The notes under the pieces were generated by a model. That model saw only the letters and a program-made list of their open reading frames with translations. It was not told the origin of the DNA and searched no databases. The position numbers were made by a program, and so were the translations under genes. DNA of 64,000 nucleotides, taken from NCBI GenBank assembly GCA_050248155.1, contig JBFWSW010000012.1:31775-95774 (forward strand), given 5' to 3'. Shown piece by piece: positions 32,823-40,821 of the stretch. Every line of letters begins with the position of its first letter. Within the stretch, counting starts at the first letter, position 1. The stretch comes from VFMC01 sp050248155 (GTDB taxonomy: Bacteria > Actinomycetota > Acidimicrobiia > Acidimicrobiales > Ilumatobacteraceae).

Positions 32823-34949
32823 TCAGCCCGGAACCAGCGCGCGGATCTCAGCTGCGGAGAGCGCGCTGTTGTAGATGCGGACGTCGTCCAACCGGCCGTC
32901 CCAGAACGCCTCGAGCAGACCCTGGGCGGGGTAGTTCTTCGCACCGATCGCGAGTGGGTTGTTGTTGTTGCAGGTCCGCCCCGTCACCGCCAGGCTGCCG
33001 GCCTGCGTGCCGTTGATCCACACGGTCAACGTCGATCCGTTGTACCTGGCGGCGACATGAGTCCAGGTATCGGTCGGCACGATGGTGGTGCTGTCGAGGT
33101 ACTTCCACGACGCGCTCGTGCAACTGCCGAAGAAGCCGCCGACGCGAACATGCCCGTCGGTGCGGATGTTGATCCAGTACGCGTCGGCCTTCTCGAGGAC
33201 CTCCCACCGGCCGTTGGTCTGGTCGTTCTGGACGCCCGTGTAGTTCACCAAGGCGGCCAGCGTGAACGTGTTGACGTCGAGAGCGTTCGCCTCGGGTACT
33301 GCGATGTACTGGTGCTGGGCTCCCACCAGCCTGATCGCCGTGCCCCGGCCTGCCACACTGGGAGTGCCGGCCGCCTGGGTCGTCGTGTTCACCAGCGTGC
33401 CGTTCAGCTTGCTGGGCGAGGAGTCCAGCACCGTGACGCCCGCTGCGTCGTTGTCGAACGAGTACTGCAGGACCGGAACCAGCACCACCGGTGGCGCCGT
33501 TGAAGTCGTCGTCGTCGAGGTCGTCGAGGTCGTCGTCGTTGAGGTCGTCGAGGTCGTCGTCGTTGAGGTCGTCGTCGTCGAGGTCGTCGTCGGCTGTGTT
33601 GGTGCGGGTGTCGTGGGTGGCTGGGTCAGCGGCGGCTGAGTTGTCGGCGGCTGGGTGGTGGGAACGGGTGGACCGCTCGCGACCGCGGAGGTGAACCAGC
33701 CCGTGACGTCCAAGATCTCGTGGGTGGGGTTCTGGTTGAAGATCTGGGCGAGACCGTCGGTGGTGGGCGAGACGATGGCGTTGGCGACCGTCTGGCCGAT
33801 GTACGCGACGTTGAGGTTCGATGATGCCCCGAGTGACATCGGCGGGGCCGCGATCTGGAGGTAGCCGACCTGGGTGGGCTCGGTGGCGGTGAGGTTGCCG
33901 GCGATCGCGATCGCATCGCCCGAGATGTCGTTCACGTCGATCGTCGTGACGGTGCCGGCGGGCAGCGGGCTCGCCGCACCCGGTCGGGAGTCGAACTGCC
34001 GATTCGGGTCGATCGGGACGAAGAGGCCGACGTCGACGGCCGGTGCGCTGCTGTCGGTGAAGTAGCCGACGACGTCGGCGACGAGATCTGATGGGGTCGT
34101 GACGTACAGGTCGACGGTGCCGGTGGGGCCGAGCGGGACCACGACGAGGTTGGCGGTCGTGCGTCCCGCCGCGGTGTTGAGGTTCGACGATGCGCCCGCC
34201 ACGACGGGCGTGGGGGCGACTTGTACGAACCCGGGGCCGAACGGGTCGACGGCTGTGACGTTCAACACGACGGCAGCAGCACCCGACGTCGGCACCCCGC
34301 CGCGACCGGCCACCTCGAGGGTGATGACCGTTGCCGCGGCGACGGACTGGGTGTGGACGTTGCTGGAGGTCGGGGGTGTCCAGCCCAGGGAGATGCGAGT
34401 GTCGAGAATGCGTTCGGGGTCGACGGGCACGAGGCGACCTGCCGACGATGTCGTTGCCGGCGTGAAGTAGCCGAAGATGTCGATCACGACATCGGTCGTG
34501 AAGATCGCGTACACCGTGAGACGGCCCCCGTCACCGATCGGCGCGAACGTCGCGTTCGGGATCGTCTGGCCGACGCGGTCGACGTTCAACGTCGACGACG
34601 ACCCGAACGCCGCCCGCCCCGTCGGGAGCACCTGCAAGAAGCCAGGGCCCGAGGCGTCGACCGCGGTGATGTTCGCCACGACCGCAGTCGCGGAGTCGGG
34701 TACGCCGAGCCGGCCGGTCACCTGAACGTCCATCGATGTGGCTGCCTGCAGACGCTGCTGCGGCGCGCCGAGGCCGATCCGAGTGTCGACAAGACGCTGC
34801 GGTGTGATCGCGGTGAACGCCGACGCGTTCGACACGATCGCGGCCTGGGCCGGCTCTGAGTGATCACCGACCCATGCGACCATCGACGCGAGGACACAAG
34901 CGAGTGCCCCGAGACGAATGCCGAACGCGGCCCGCGTCATCACCATCAT
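32823..34949 (-). CDS. secreted protein: three DTR domains, Thr/Ser linker, LamG domain
   Basis: A 708-residue exported protein. The signal peptide (FGIRLGALACVLASMVAWVG) precedes three 'DTR' domains starting near residues 50 (PQRLVDTRIG), 180 (PERILDTRIS) and 315 (PNRQFDSRPG, the DTR motif changed to DSR). A Pro/Thr linker about 60 residues long (about 423-483), with TTQPP and TTSTTTT units, follows. The last 210 residues form a LamG/concanavalin-like domain: LQYSFDNDAAGVTVLDSSP and AFWDGRLDDVRIYNSALS. LamG domains often bind carbohydrate. The start is uncertain: the ATG at 34949 fits the signal peptide, and another lies at 34991. Confidence 0.75.
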   Translation of the reverse strand: MMVMTRAAFGIRLGALACVLASMVAWVGDHSEPAQAAIVSNASAFTAITPQRLVDTRIGLGAPQQRLQAATSMDVQVTGRLGVPDSATAVVANITAVDASGPGFLQVLPTGRAAFGSSSTLNVDRVGQTIPNATFAPIGDGGRLTVYAIFTTDVVIDIFGYFTPATTSSAGRLVPVDPERILDTRISLGWTPPTSSNVHTQSVAAATVITLEVAGRGGVPTSGAAAVVLNVTAVDPFGPGFVQVAPTPVVAGASSNLNTAAGRTTANLVVVPLGPTGTVDLYVTTPSDLVADVVGYFTDSSAPAVDVGLFVPIDPNRQFDSRPGAASPLPAGTVTTIDVNDISGDAIAIAGNLTATEPTQVGYLQIAAPPMSLGASSNLNVAYIGQTVANAIVSPTTDGLAQIFNQNPTHEILDVTGWFTSAVASGPPVPTTQPPTTQPPLTQPPTTPAPTQPTTTSTTTTSTTTTSTTSTTTTSTTSTTTTSTAPPVVLVPVLQYSFDNDAAGVTVLDSSPSKLNGTLVNTTTQAAGTPSVAGRGTAIRLVGAQHQYIAVPEANALDVNTFTLAALVNYTGVQNDQTNGRWEVLEKADAYWINIRTDGHVRVGGFFGSCTSASWKYLDSTTIVPTDTWTHVAARYNGSTLTVWINGTQAGSLAVTGRTCNNNNPLAIGAKNYPAQGLLEAFWDGRLDDVRIYNSALSAAEIRALVPG
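33505..33600. repeat. GTC/GTT-GAG microsatellite coding a Thr/Ser linker
   Basis: On the plus strand this reads as repeated GTCGTCGTTGAG-type triplets, coding TTST/TTTT runs on the minus strand inside the LamG/DTR gene. Unit length is about 12-24 nt with near-identical copies, so copy number is likely variable between strains. Confidence 0.75.
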
Positions 34950-35043
34950 CGTCCGCTCACCGGGGTTGCGATGCAACGGGACCTCTGTCACGCGCTCTCA
35001 ACGTGCGCCGCACGTTCAGCGGTACCCGGAGCGTCGCAGTCCG

Positions 35044-35844
35044 TCAGGCGTGGATGGGGCCCTCGCTGTCGCGGAGAGAGGGGGCCGCTCGGCCGGTGCG
35101 GCGGGCGATGATCTCGGCACAGATCGAGATCGCCGTCTCCTCGGGGGTACGTGCGCCGATGTTCAGGCCGATCGGCGACATCAGCCGGGACAGCTGCTCG
35201 TCGGTGATCCCCACCTCGCGCAGGCGCTCGACGCGCTTGCTGTGCGTCCTACGGCTACCCATCACGCCGATGTAGCCGACCCTTGTGTCGAGGGCGCCTT
35301 GTACGGCCGGCACGTCGAACTTCGGGTCGTGCGTCAGGATGCACACCGCGTCGCGCGCGCGGAGCTGCGCACCGCGCTGCTCGAACAGCGGGCCGGGCCA
35401 CGACACGACCACCTCGTCGGCCGCCGGGAAGCGCCGACGCGTGGCGAAGATCTCGCGTGCATCGCACACGATGACTCGGTACCCGAGCACCTTCGCCACC
35501 CGTGACAGCGCGGCGGTGAAGTCGACGGCGCCGAAGATCCACATCTGCGGCGCCGGTGCCCAGCTCTCGACGAAGACCGAGACCGTCGTTGCGTTCTCGA
35601 GATCCTCGGGCGTCGTCTGCCCCTCGGGGCCGTAGTGGCGGATGCCCGAGCGCCCGGCCTCGAGCTCGGCGAGGGTGTCGCGAGCGACGATGCGGTCGAG
35701 CTCGGGATGGCCGAGCGAGCCCATCGTCGCCTCATCGGGCATGACGAGCAGCTTGGCGCCCGGCAGCGGTCCGTCGACCACCGTCGCCAGCGCTGTCGGC
35801 TGCTGCGTGCGCAGACGATCGCGGAGCGTGTCGAAGATGCTCAC
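35044..35844 (-). CDS. XdhC/CoxF-type molybdenum hydroxylase maturation factor
   Basis: A 266-residue XdhC family protein. The C-terminal Rossmann domain is clear: MWIFGAVDFTAALSRVAKVL, YRVIVCDAREIFATRRRFP, and DVPAVQGALDTRVGYIGVMGS. The last includes SRRTHSKRVERLREVG. XdhC proteins bind the molybdenum cofactor and help insert or sulfurate it. GTG start, 4 nt after the stop of the short XdhC-like gene. It ends the CoxD-CoxE-XdhC-XdhC operon. The N-terminal part is more divergent than the Rossmann domain. Confidence 0.87.
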   Translation of the reverse strand: MSIFDTLRDRLRTQQPTALATVVDGPLPGAKLLVMPDEATMGSLGHPELDRIVARDTLAELEAGRSGIRHYGPEGQTTPEDLENATTVSVFVESWAPAPQMWIFGAVDFTAALSRVAKVLGYRVIVCDAREIFATRRRFPAADEVVVSWPGPLFEQRGAQLRARDAVCILTHDPKFDVPAVQGALDTRVGYIGVMGSRRTHSKRVERLREVGITDEQLSRLMSPIGLNIGARTPEETAISICAEIIARRTGRAAPSLRDSEGPIHA

Positions 35845-35848
35845 GACG

Positions 35849-36166
35849 TCACCAGTCGAGCGCTTCGATGAACAACCGGATCGTGCCACCGCACGTGAGC
35901 CCGACCGCGAAGGCCTCGTCGTCGCTGTAGCCGAACGTCACGATGCCCGGTCCGCGCTCGCCGGCCAACACGCCGAGCGCCTCGGTGACGACCGCGCCCT
36001 CGACGCAGCCGCCGCTGACGCTGCCGGCGACCTCGCCCGCCTCGTTCACGGCCATCGCCGCGCCGGGCTCTCGCGGGCCCGATCCTTCGATGTCCACCAC
36101 GCGGGCGATGGCGACTCGCTTGCCGTCGCCCCGCCACCGGTCGATGTCGTCGAGCAGCTCACGCAT
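35849..36166 (-). CDS. short XdhC/CoxI N-terminal-domain protein
   Basis: A 105-residue protein equal to the XdhC_CoxI N-terminal domain alone: RWRGDGKRVAIARVVDIEGS, PREPGAAMAV, VAGSVSGGCVEGAVV, FGYSDDEAFAVGLTCGGTI. The conserved Cys in SGGCVE and LTCGG are the likely cofactor-binding residues. In many actinobacteria this domain and the Rossmann domain are separate genes, as here. It overlaps the CoxE-like gene by 8 nt and lies 4 nt before the XdhC gene. Confidence 0.85.
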   Translation of the reverse strand: MRELLDDIDRWRGDGKRVAIARVVDIEGSGPREPGAAMAVNEAGEVAGSVSGGCVEGAVVTEALGVLAGERGPGIVTFGYSDDEAFAVGLTCGGTIRLFIEALDW

Positions 36167-37394
36167 GCGCGTTCTCGCTTTCTGCCGGGCGCGGCACGAC
36201 CGCGCGAGAGGGACGATCTCGGGCTGAGCCCGCGTGGCGCGGCTCGGTGCGCAGCGCGCTGATGGTGGCGGCGAGCTCCTCCATCGCTGCGACCGAGTGG
36301 CCCTCCACGAACGAATCGACGAACGGCAGCGCCGCCGCCATGCCGCGCGCCAGCGGTGCATAGCCGGGCGTGACCTTCAGCGGGTTCACCCACACGGTGC
36401 GGAACGCGATGCGATCGAGTCGGGCCATCTGCTCGGCCAGCACGTCCGGATCGCCGCGATCCCAACCGTCGGACAGGATGACGACGATCGCTCCGCGCGC
36501 CATCCCGCGCACACCCCACTCGTCGTTGAACCTCGTGAGGCACTCGCCGAGACGTGTGCCACCGCTCCAGTCGAGCACCCGGGCGCTCGCCTCCCGCAAC
36601 GCACGGTCGGGATCGCGGCTCGAGAGCTCGCGCGTGATGCGCGTGAGTCGGGTCCCCATCGCGAAGGCCTCGACGCGTTGGCGGCCGGCGACCGCAGCGT
36701 GCACGAATCGCAACATGCCCCGCGCATAGGGCTCCATCGACCCGCTGACATCGAGGAGGAGGACCAACCGTCGCAGCCGGTCGCCCGGCTCGCGCCAGTG
36801 GCGGCGGATCGGCTCGCCGCCGGCGCGCAATGAGCTGCGCACCGTGCGGCGCAGATCGTGCTCGTGCCCGTGCGCCGACGCGCGTGAGCGGAAGCTGCGC
36901 CGGGGCGGGCCGGCGAAGCGGAGGCTGCTCATCAGATCCTGCGCGAGGACGAGCTCGTCGTCGTCGTAGGCGGCGAAGTCCTTGTGTCGCAGGGTCTCGA
37001 TCGCCGAGAACCGCAGTTGCAGCGTGGGGTCGTCGTTTGCCTCGGCCTCGCCCTGGTCGGCGTCGTCGCGATCGTCGTCATCGTCGTCGATCGCCAGTGT
37101 GATCCGGGTGATCTCGTCCTCGTCGTCCTCGCCACCGAGCCCGCGGCGCTGATCCCAGAACACGGCGAAGGCACGATCGAAGAGGGGAAGGTCCTCGGGA
37201 CGCCGCACCAGCGTGCTGCGACCCGCCCAGTACACGGCCTCGCGGCGGTCGATGCCGAGCAGGCCGAGCGACTCGCTGAAGTCGATCACGCTGTGGATCG
37301 GCACCCGCAGTCCGAGGCCACGCAGCACGCGAGCGAACGCGACGGCGAGCCGGTCGCCGCCCGAAGCAGGTCGCGCTCCCACGACGTCGCTCAC
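36159..37394 (-). CDS. CoxE-like VWA domain protein
   Basis: A 411-residue protein. The C-terminal VWA domain has the MIDAS motif LVLLLDVSGSMEPYA, with the second part in WSGGTRLGECL and the third Asp in VVILSDGWDRGDPDVL. An acidic stretch (IDDDDDDRDDADQGEAEAND) lies near residue 105-125. CoxE works with the MoxR-type ATPase CoxD in metal-centre assembly of CO dehydrogenase. GTG start overlapping the ATPase stop (GTGA), and an 8-nt overlap with the next gene, so it is second of four tightly coupled genes. Confidence 0.88.
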   Translation of the reverse strand: MSDVVGARPASGGDRLAVAFARVLRGLGLRVPIHSVIDFSESLGLLGIDRREAVYWAGRSTLVRRPEDLPLFDRAFAVFWDQRRGLGGEDDEDEITRITLAIDDDDDDRDDADQGEAEANDDPTLQLRFSAIETLRHKDFAAYDDDELVLAQDLMSSLRFAGPPRRSFRSRASAHGHEHDLRRTVRSSLRAGGEPIRRHWREPGDRLRRLVLLLDVSGSMEPYARGMLRFVHAAVAGRQRVEAFAMGTRLTRITRELSSRDPDRALREASARVLDWSGGTRLGECLTRFNDEWGVRGMARGAIVVILSDGWDRGDPDVLAEQMARLDRIAFRTVWVNPLKVTPGYAPLARGMAAALPFVDSFVEGHSVAAMEELAATISALRTEPRHAGSARDRPSRAVVPRPAESENAHA

Positions 37395-38314
37395 CCCCGG
37401 AACGCGCCCCGCTCGGCTGCTTGCTTCACGATGTCGGCGAGCCCGCCGTGCTGCCGCACGCGCTCTTGGTCCTCCCGATACTTGAGCACGGCGCCGAGGG
37501 TGACGTCGACGGTCGACTCGTCGAGCTCGCTGACGCCGAGCGCAGCGAGCGCTGCGGCCCAGTCGATCGTCTCGGCCACGCCCGGCGGCTTGTACAGGTT
37601 CTTGGTGCGCATCGCCTCGACCGCGCCGGCGACCTGACGGGCGAGCGGCTCGATGACATGAGGCACGCGCATGCGGACGATCTTGACTTCGCGCTCGAAC
37701 GAGGGGTGCTCGACCCAGTGGTACAGGCAGCGGCGCTTCAGCGCGTCGTGCACGTCGCGCGTGCGGTTCGACGTGAGGATGACGACCGGCGGTCGATCGG
37801 TGGAGAACACGCCGAGCTCGGGGATCGTGATCTGGTAGTCGGACAGCACCTCGAGCAGGTACGCCTCGAACTCGTCGTCGGCCCGGTCGACCTCGTCGAT
37901 CAGCAGGACAGGAGGCGTTTGCGACCGGTGGGCGATGGCCTGCAGGAGCGCCCGCTTGAGGAGGAACCGCTCGTGGTACAGCTCGCCCTCCAGCGCATCG
38001 GCAGATCGGCCCCTGGCCTCACCACTCGCCTCCGCTGCCCGCAGGTGCAGGAGCTGGCGCGAGTAGTCCCAGTCATACACCGCCTGTGCGGCATCGATCC
38101 CCTCGTAGCACTGCAGGCGGATGAGCTCGCCACCGGTCCAGCGGCTGAGCACCTTGGCGACCTCGGTCTTGCCGACCCCTGCCTCCCCCTCCAGCAGCAG
38201 CGGCCGCTTCAGCGACAGGGCGAGGAAGATGGCGGTGGCCAGCCCCTCGTCGGGCAGGTAGCCGTGCTGGCTGAGCGCGTTCGCGACTTCGCTGGGCATC
38301 GAGGAGCTGGGCAT
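37391..38314 (-). CDS. MoxR/CoxD-type AAA+ ATPase
   Basis: A 307-residue AAA+ ATPase. Walker A is LLLEGEAGVGKTEVAKVL, Walker B VLLIDEVDRADDEFEAYLLE, and sensor 1 VVILTSNRTRD. The arginine-finger region DALKRRCLYHW follows. The CoxD subfamily remodels the molybdenum/copper cluster of CO dehydrogenase with CoxE. The ATG start (MPSSSMPSEVANALS) is the first gene of the maturation operon; 36 nt away a divergent amylase gene begins. Confidence 0.9.
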   Translation of the reverse strand: MPSSSMPSEVANALSQHGYLPDEGLATAIFLALSLKRPLLLEGEAGVGKTEVAKVLSRWTGGELIRLQCYEGIDAAQAVYDWDYSRQLLHLRAAEASGEARGRSADALEGELYHERFLLKRALLQAIAHRSQTPPVLLIDEVDRADDEFEAYLLEVLSDYQITIPELGVFSTDRPPVVILTSNRTRDVHDALKRRCLYHWVEHPSFEREVKIVRMRVPHVIEPLARQVAGAVEAMRTKNLYKPPGVAETIDWAAALAALGVSELDESTVDVTLGAVLKYREDQERVRQHGGLADIVKQAAERGAFRG

Positions 38315-38350
38315 CGGTTCCAGGCTAGAGGAGGGAGTGCGAGGATCTTG

Positions 38351-40024
38351 ATGCCAAGCTGGTGCGTCGTGGACCTCAACGCCCCCCGCACGCAGACCGT
38401 GTCGATCCACGCGCCCGCCGTCCGGATCATGACCGCCGTCGTCGAATCGCCGCAGACAGGGAACGAGCGGCACGAGGTCATGTCGCGTCGGGGTGAGCGC
38501 TGGGAGGTCACATTCACGGCGCACCCCGGCGACCGGTACTGGCTCGTCGCGGACGGCATCGGGCCACTCGTCGATCCGTCAGCCGACACGGTGGTCATGA
38601 CCGAGCGCGGTCCCGTCGGCGTCGTGCGCGCCTCGTCCTGGCCCAGCGCGCCAGCACTCGAGCGGCAGCCCGTCGATCCGGTCATCTACGAGTTGCACGT
38701 GCGCGGCTTCGCCGAGACCTTCAAGGGCGTCGGCGAGCGGATGCCGTACCTGCGCGACCTCGGCGTCGACGTCATCGAGCTGATGCCGGTGTACCCCTTC
38801 GACAACACCGACAACTACTGGGGTTACATGCCCATCGTGTGGGGCGCGGTCCACCAGCCCTTCGCGGACGGAGAGGACGCCGCTGCCGAGCTCGCATCAC
38901 TGTGCCGGACCGCGCACGACCACGGGATCGCGGTGTGGCTCGACGTCGTCGTCAACCACACGGGCGAAGGGGAAGCCTCGAAGCCGACGTGGAGCCTGCG
39001 CGGCTTCGACGACCGGCACTCGTATCGACACCACGCCGACGGGACGTACACCGACGACAGCGGGTGCGGCAACGACATCGATCCGTCCGCCGCCGAGATC
39101 CGGCGTCTCGTCCTCGAGTCGTTGCAACGATTCGCCGACCTCGGTGTCGACGGCTTCCGGTTCGACCTGGCGTCGCTGCTCACCCGCGACGGCGGGGCGC
39201 TCGTGCGTGCGATCGGAGACTGGGCTGCGACGGCCGGCCGGATGCTGGTGGCCGAACCCTGGGACCTCGCCAGCTATCAGGTCGGGCACGCGTTCCCTGA
39301 TGCTCGCTGGTTGCAGTGGAACGACCGGTTCCGCGACGACGTGCGTGGCTTCCTCCGCGGGGAGGCGTCGCTCGTACCGGCGATGATCGAGCGCGTGACG
39401 GGCAGCCGAGACCTGTTCGGTGAGCGGCCGTGGCGCACCGTCAACTTCCTCACCGCGCACGACGGTCTGACGTTGCACGACCTCACCGCCGTCACGAACG
39501 ACCGGCATCGTTCGTGGGATTGCGGCCCCGAGCTGCGCCCGCAGCAGCTCGCCAACGCGTTCGCCCTGCTGCTGCTCTCGGCGGGCTCGGCGATGTTCGT
39601 GATGGGTGACGAGGCCGGGCGGACGCAGCACGGTCACGACAACCCGTACGACGTCGACTCCGAGCTCACGTGGTTCGACTGGGAACGCGCAGCCGAGTGG
39701 GCAGGGCTGCACGACACCGTCCGGCGCCTGATCGAGCTGCGCCGACGAGCCGACTTCACCGACGTCGAGTGCTTCGGCGCTGCCGGAGCGCCCGACACGA
39801 GCCCCGAGTCGCGCTCACTCGGATGGCGGGCCGGCGACGTCACGGTGCTCGCGAACATGTGGTGGGAGCGGGTCGAGTTCGATCTGCGTCCGGTGCTGGC
39901 CCCAGGTGAGTGCTGGCAGGTTGCGCTCTGCACGGCCGGCGACGCCGAGTTCCGCGACGGCAGCTGCCGGGTACCTCCCCGCACGATGGTGGTGCTCGAA
40001 CGACGCGGTGAGGAGCATTCGTGA
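38351..40024 (+). CDS. GlgX/isoamylase-like GH13 glycosidase
   Basis: A 557-residue GH13 protein. An N-terminal CBM48-like beta domain (about 1-100) precedes the barrel. Blocks: DVIELMPVYPFDN, region I DVVVNHTG, region II DGFRFDLASLL with nucleophile Asp near 271, region III VAEPWDL with the acid Glu near 301, and region IV FLTAHDGLT. The arrangement fits glycogen debranching enzymes (GlgX/TreX), though it is shorter than the usual 650-720. It would act on alpha-1,6 branches of glycogen. The TGA overlaps the GTG of a luciferase-like gene. Confidence 0.85.
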   Translation: MPSWCVVDLNAPRTQTVSIHAPAVRIMTAVVESPQTGNERHEVMSRRGERWEVTFTAHPGDRYWLVADGIGPLVDPSADTVVMTERGPVGVVRASSWPSAPALERQPVDPVIYELHVRGFAETFKGVGERMPYLRDLGVDVIELMPVYPFDNTDNYWGYMPIVWGAVHQPFADGEDAAAELASLCRTAHDHGIAVWLDVVVNHTGEGEASKPTWSLRGFDDRHSYRHHADGTYTDDSGCGNDIDPSAAEIRRLVLESLQRFADLGVDGFRFDLASLLTRDGGALVRAIGDWAATAGRMLVAEPWDLASYQVGHAFPDARWLQWNDRFRDDVRGFLRGEASLVPAMIERVTGSRDLFGERPWRTVNFLTAHDGLTLHDLTAVTNDRHRSWDCGPELRPQQLANAFALLLLSAGSAMFVMGDEAGRTQHGHDNPYDVDSELTWFDWERAAEWAGLHDTVRRLIELRRRADFTDVECFGAAGAPDTSPESRSLGWRAGDVTVLANMWWERVEFDLRPVLAPGECWQVALCTAGDAEFRDGSCRVPPRTMVVLERRGEEHS

Positions 40025-40818
40025 TCTACGACATCCAGCTCAGCCCCGCCGCCGAGCCCTGGACCGCGGTGCGCGACGGCGTGCTCGCAGCCGAGGAGAA
40101 CGGCAACTTCGACACGGCCTGGGCGTTCGACCACTTCCTCGGGTCGGTTCTGAACGGCTCGACGATGATCGAGTGCTTCACGCTGTTGGGTGCCCTGGCG
40201 GCGCAGACGACGCGGATCAGGCTCGGCAGCCTGGTCGTGAACATCGCCAACCGCAATGCCGGTGTCACTGCGCTCAGCGCAGCGTCGGTTCAGATGATCA
40301 GCGGTGGGCGCTTCGTGTTCGGGTTGGGCGCGGGAGCCGCGCCGGGCAGCCGGTGGTCGGTCGAGCACGAGATCCTGGGCATCGACCTCGCGCCGACCGT
40401 CGAGGGTCGTCACGCCAGGCTCGAGCACGCGCTCGACGAGATCGATCGCCTGTGGGCGCCCGACCGGCCGGCCGACCTCGCATCGTTCCCGTCGGCAGTG
40501 CCCCGACCTCCGGTCATCCTCGGGGTCAACAGCGAGTCGCTCGCGGCACTCGCCGGCCGCCGATGCGACGGGTTGAACGTCCGCGGCCACCACCCCCGGG
40601 CGCTCGACTTCGTCGCGGCGGCTCGCCGTGCCCGCGACGACCGTCCCGATCCGCCTGATCGCCCGTTCGACGTGTCGGTCTGGACCTACTGGGACGAGGC
40701 GCTGGCCGATCCGCAGCACCCACAGCGCCTCGTGTGGGAAGCGCACGGCGTGAACCGCATCGTGCTCGTGTGCTTCGAGCCGCACGACCCGGAAGCGGTG
40801 GCGCGCTTCGGTCGCTGA
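40021..40818 (+). CDS. LLM-class oxidoreductase (possibly F420-dependent)
   Basis: A 265-residue short luciferase-like protein. Blocks: AAEENGNFDTAWAFDHFLGS, TTRIRLGSLVVNIANRNAG, and ISGGRFVFGLGAGAAPGSR. The C-terminal WEAHGVNRIVLVCFEP resembles F420-dependent members. Shorter than the 390-residue luciferase-like protein of this window and from a different branch. Translationally coupled (GTGA) to the GlgX-like gene, an unexpected pairing with no known metabolic link. Confidence 0.85.
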   Translation: MIYDIQLSPAAEPWTAVRDGVLAAEENGNFDTAWAFDHFLGSVLNGSTMIECFTLLGALAAQTTRIRLGSLVVNIANRNAGVTALSAASVQMISGGRFVFGLGAGAAPGSRWSVEHEILGIDLAPTVEGRHARLEHALDEIDRLWAPDRPADLASFPSAVPRPPVILGVNSESLAALAGRRCDGLNVRGHHPRALDFVAAARRARDDRPDPPDRPFDVSVWTYWDEALADPQHPQRLVWEAHGVNRIVLVCFEPHDPEAVARFGR

Positions 40819-40821
40819 GCC

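Noticed and set aside
33490..33700. CRISPR-like array
   Set aside because: The repeats are contiguous short triplet units coding a Thr/Ser linker in frame; there are no spacers.
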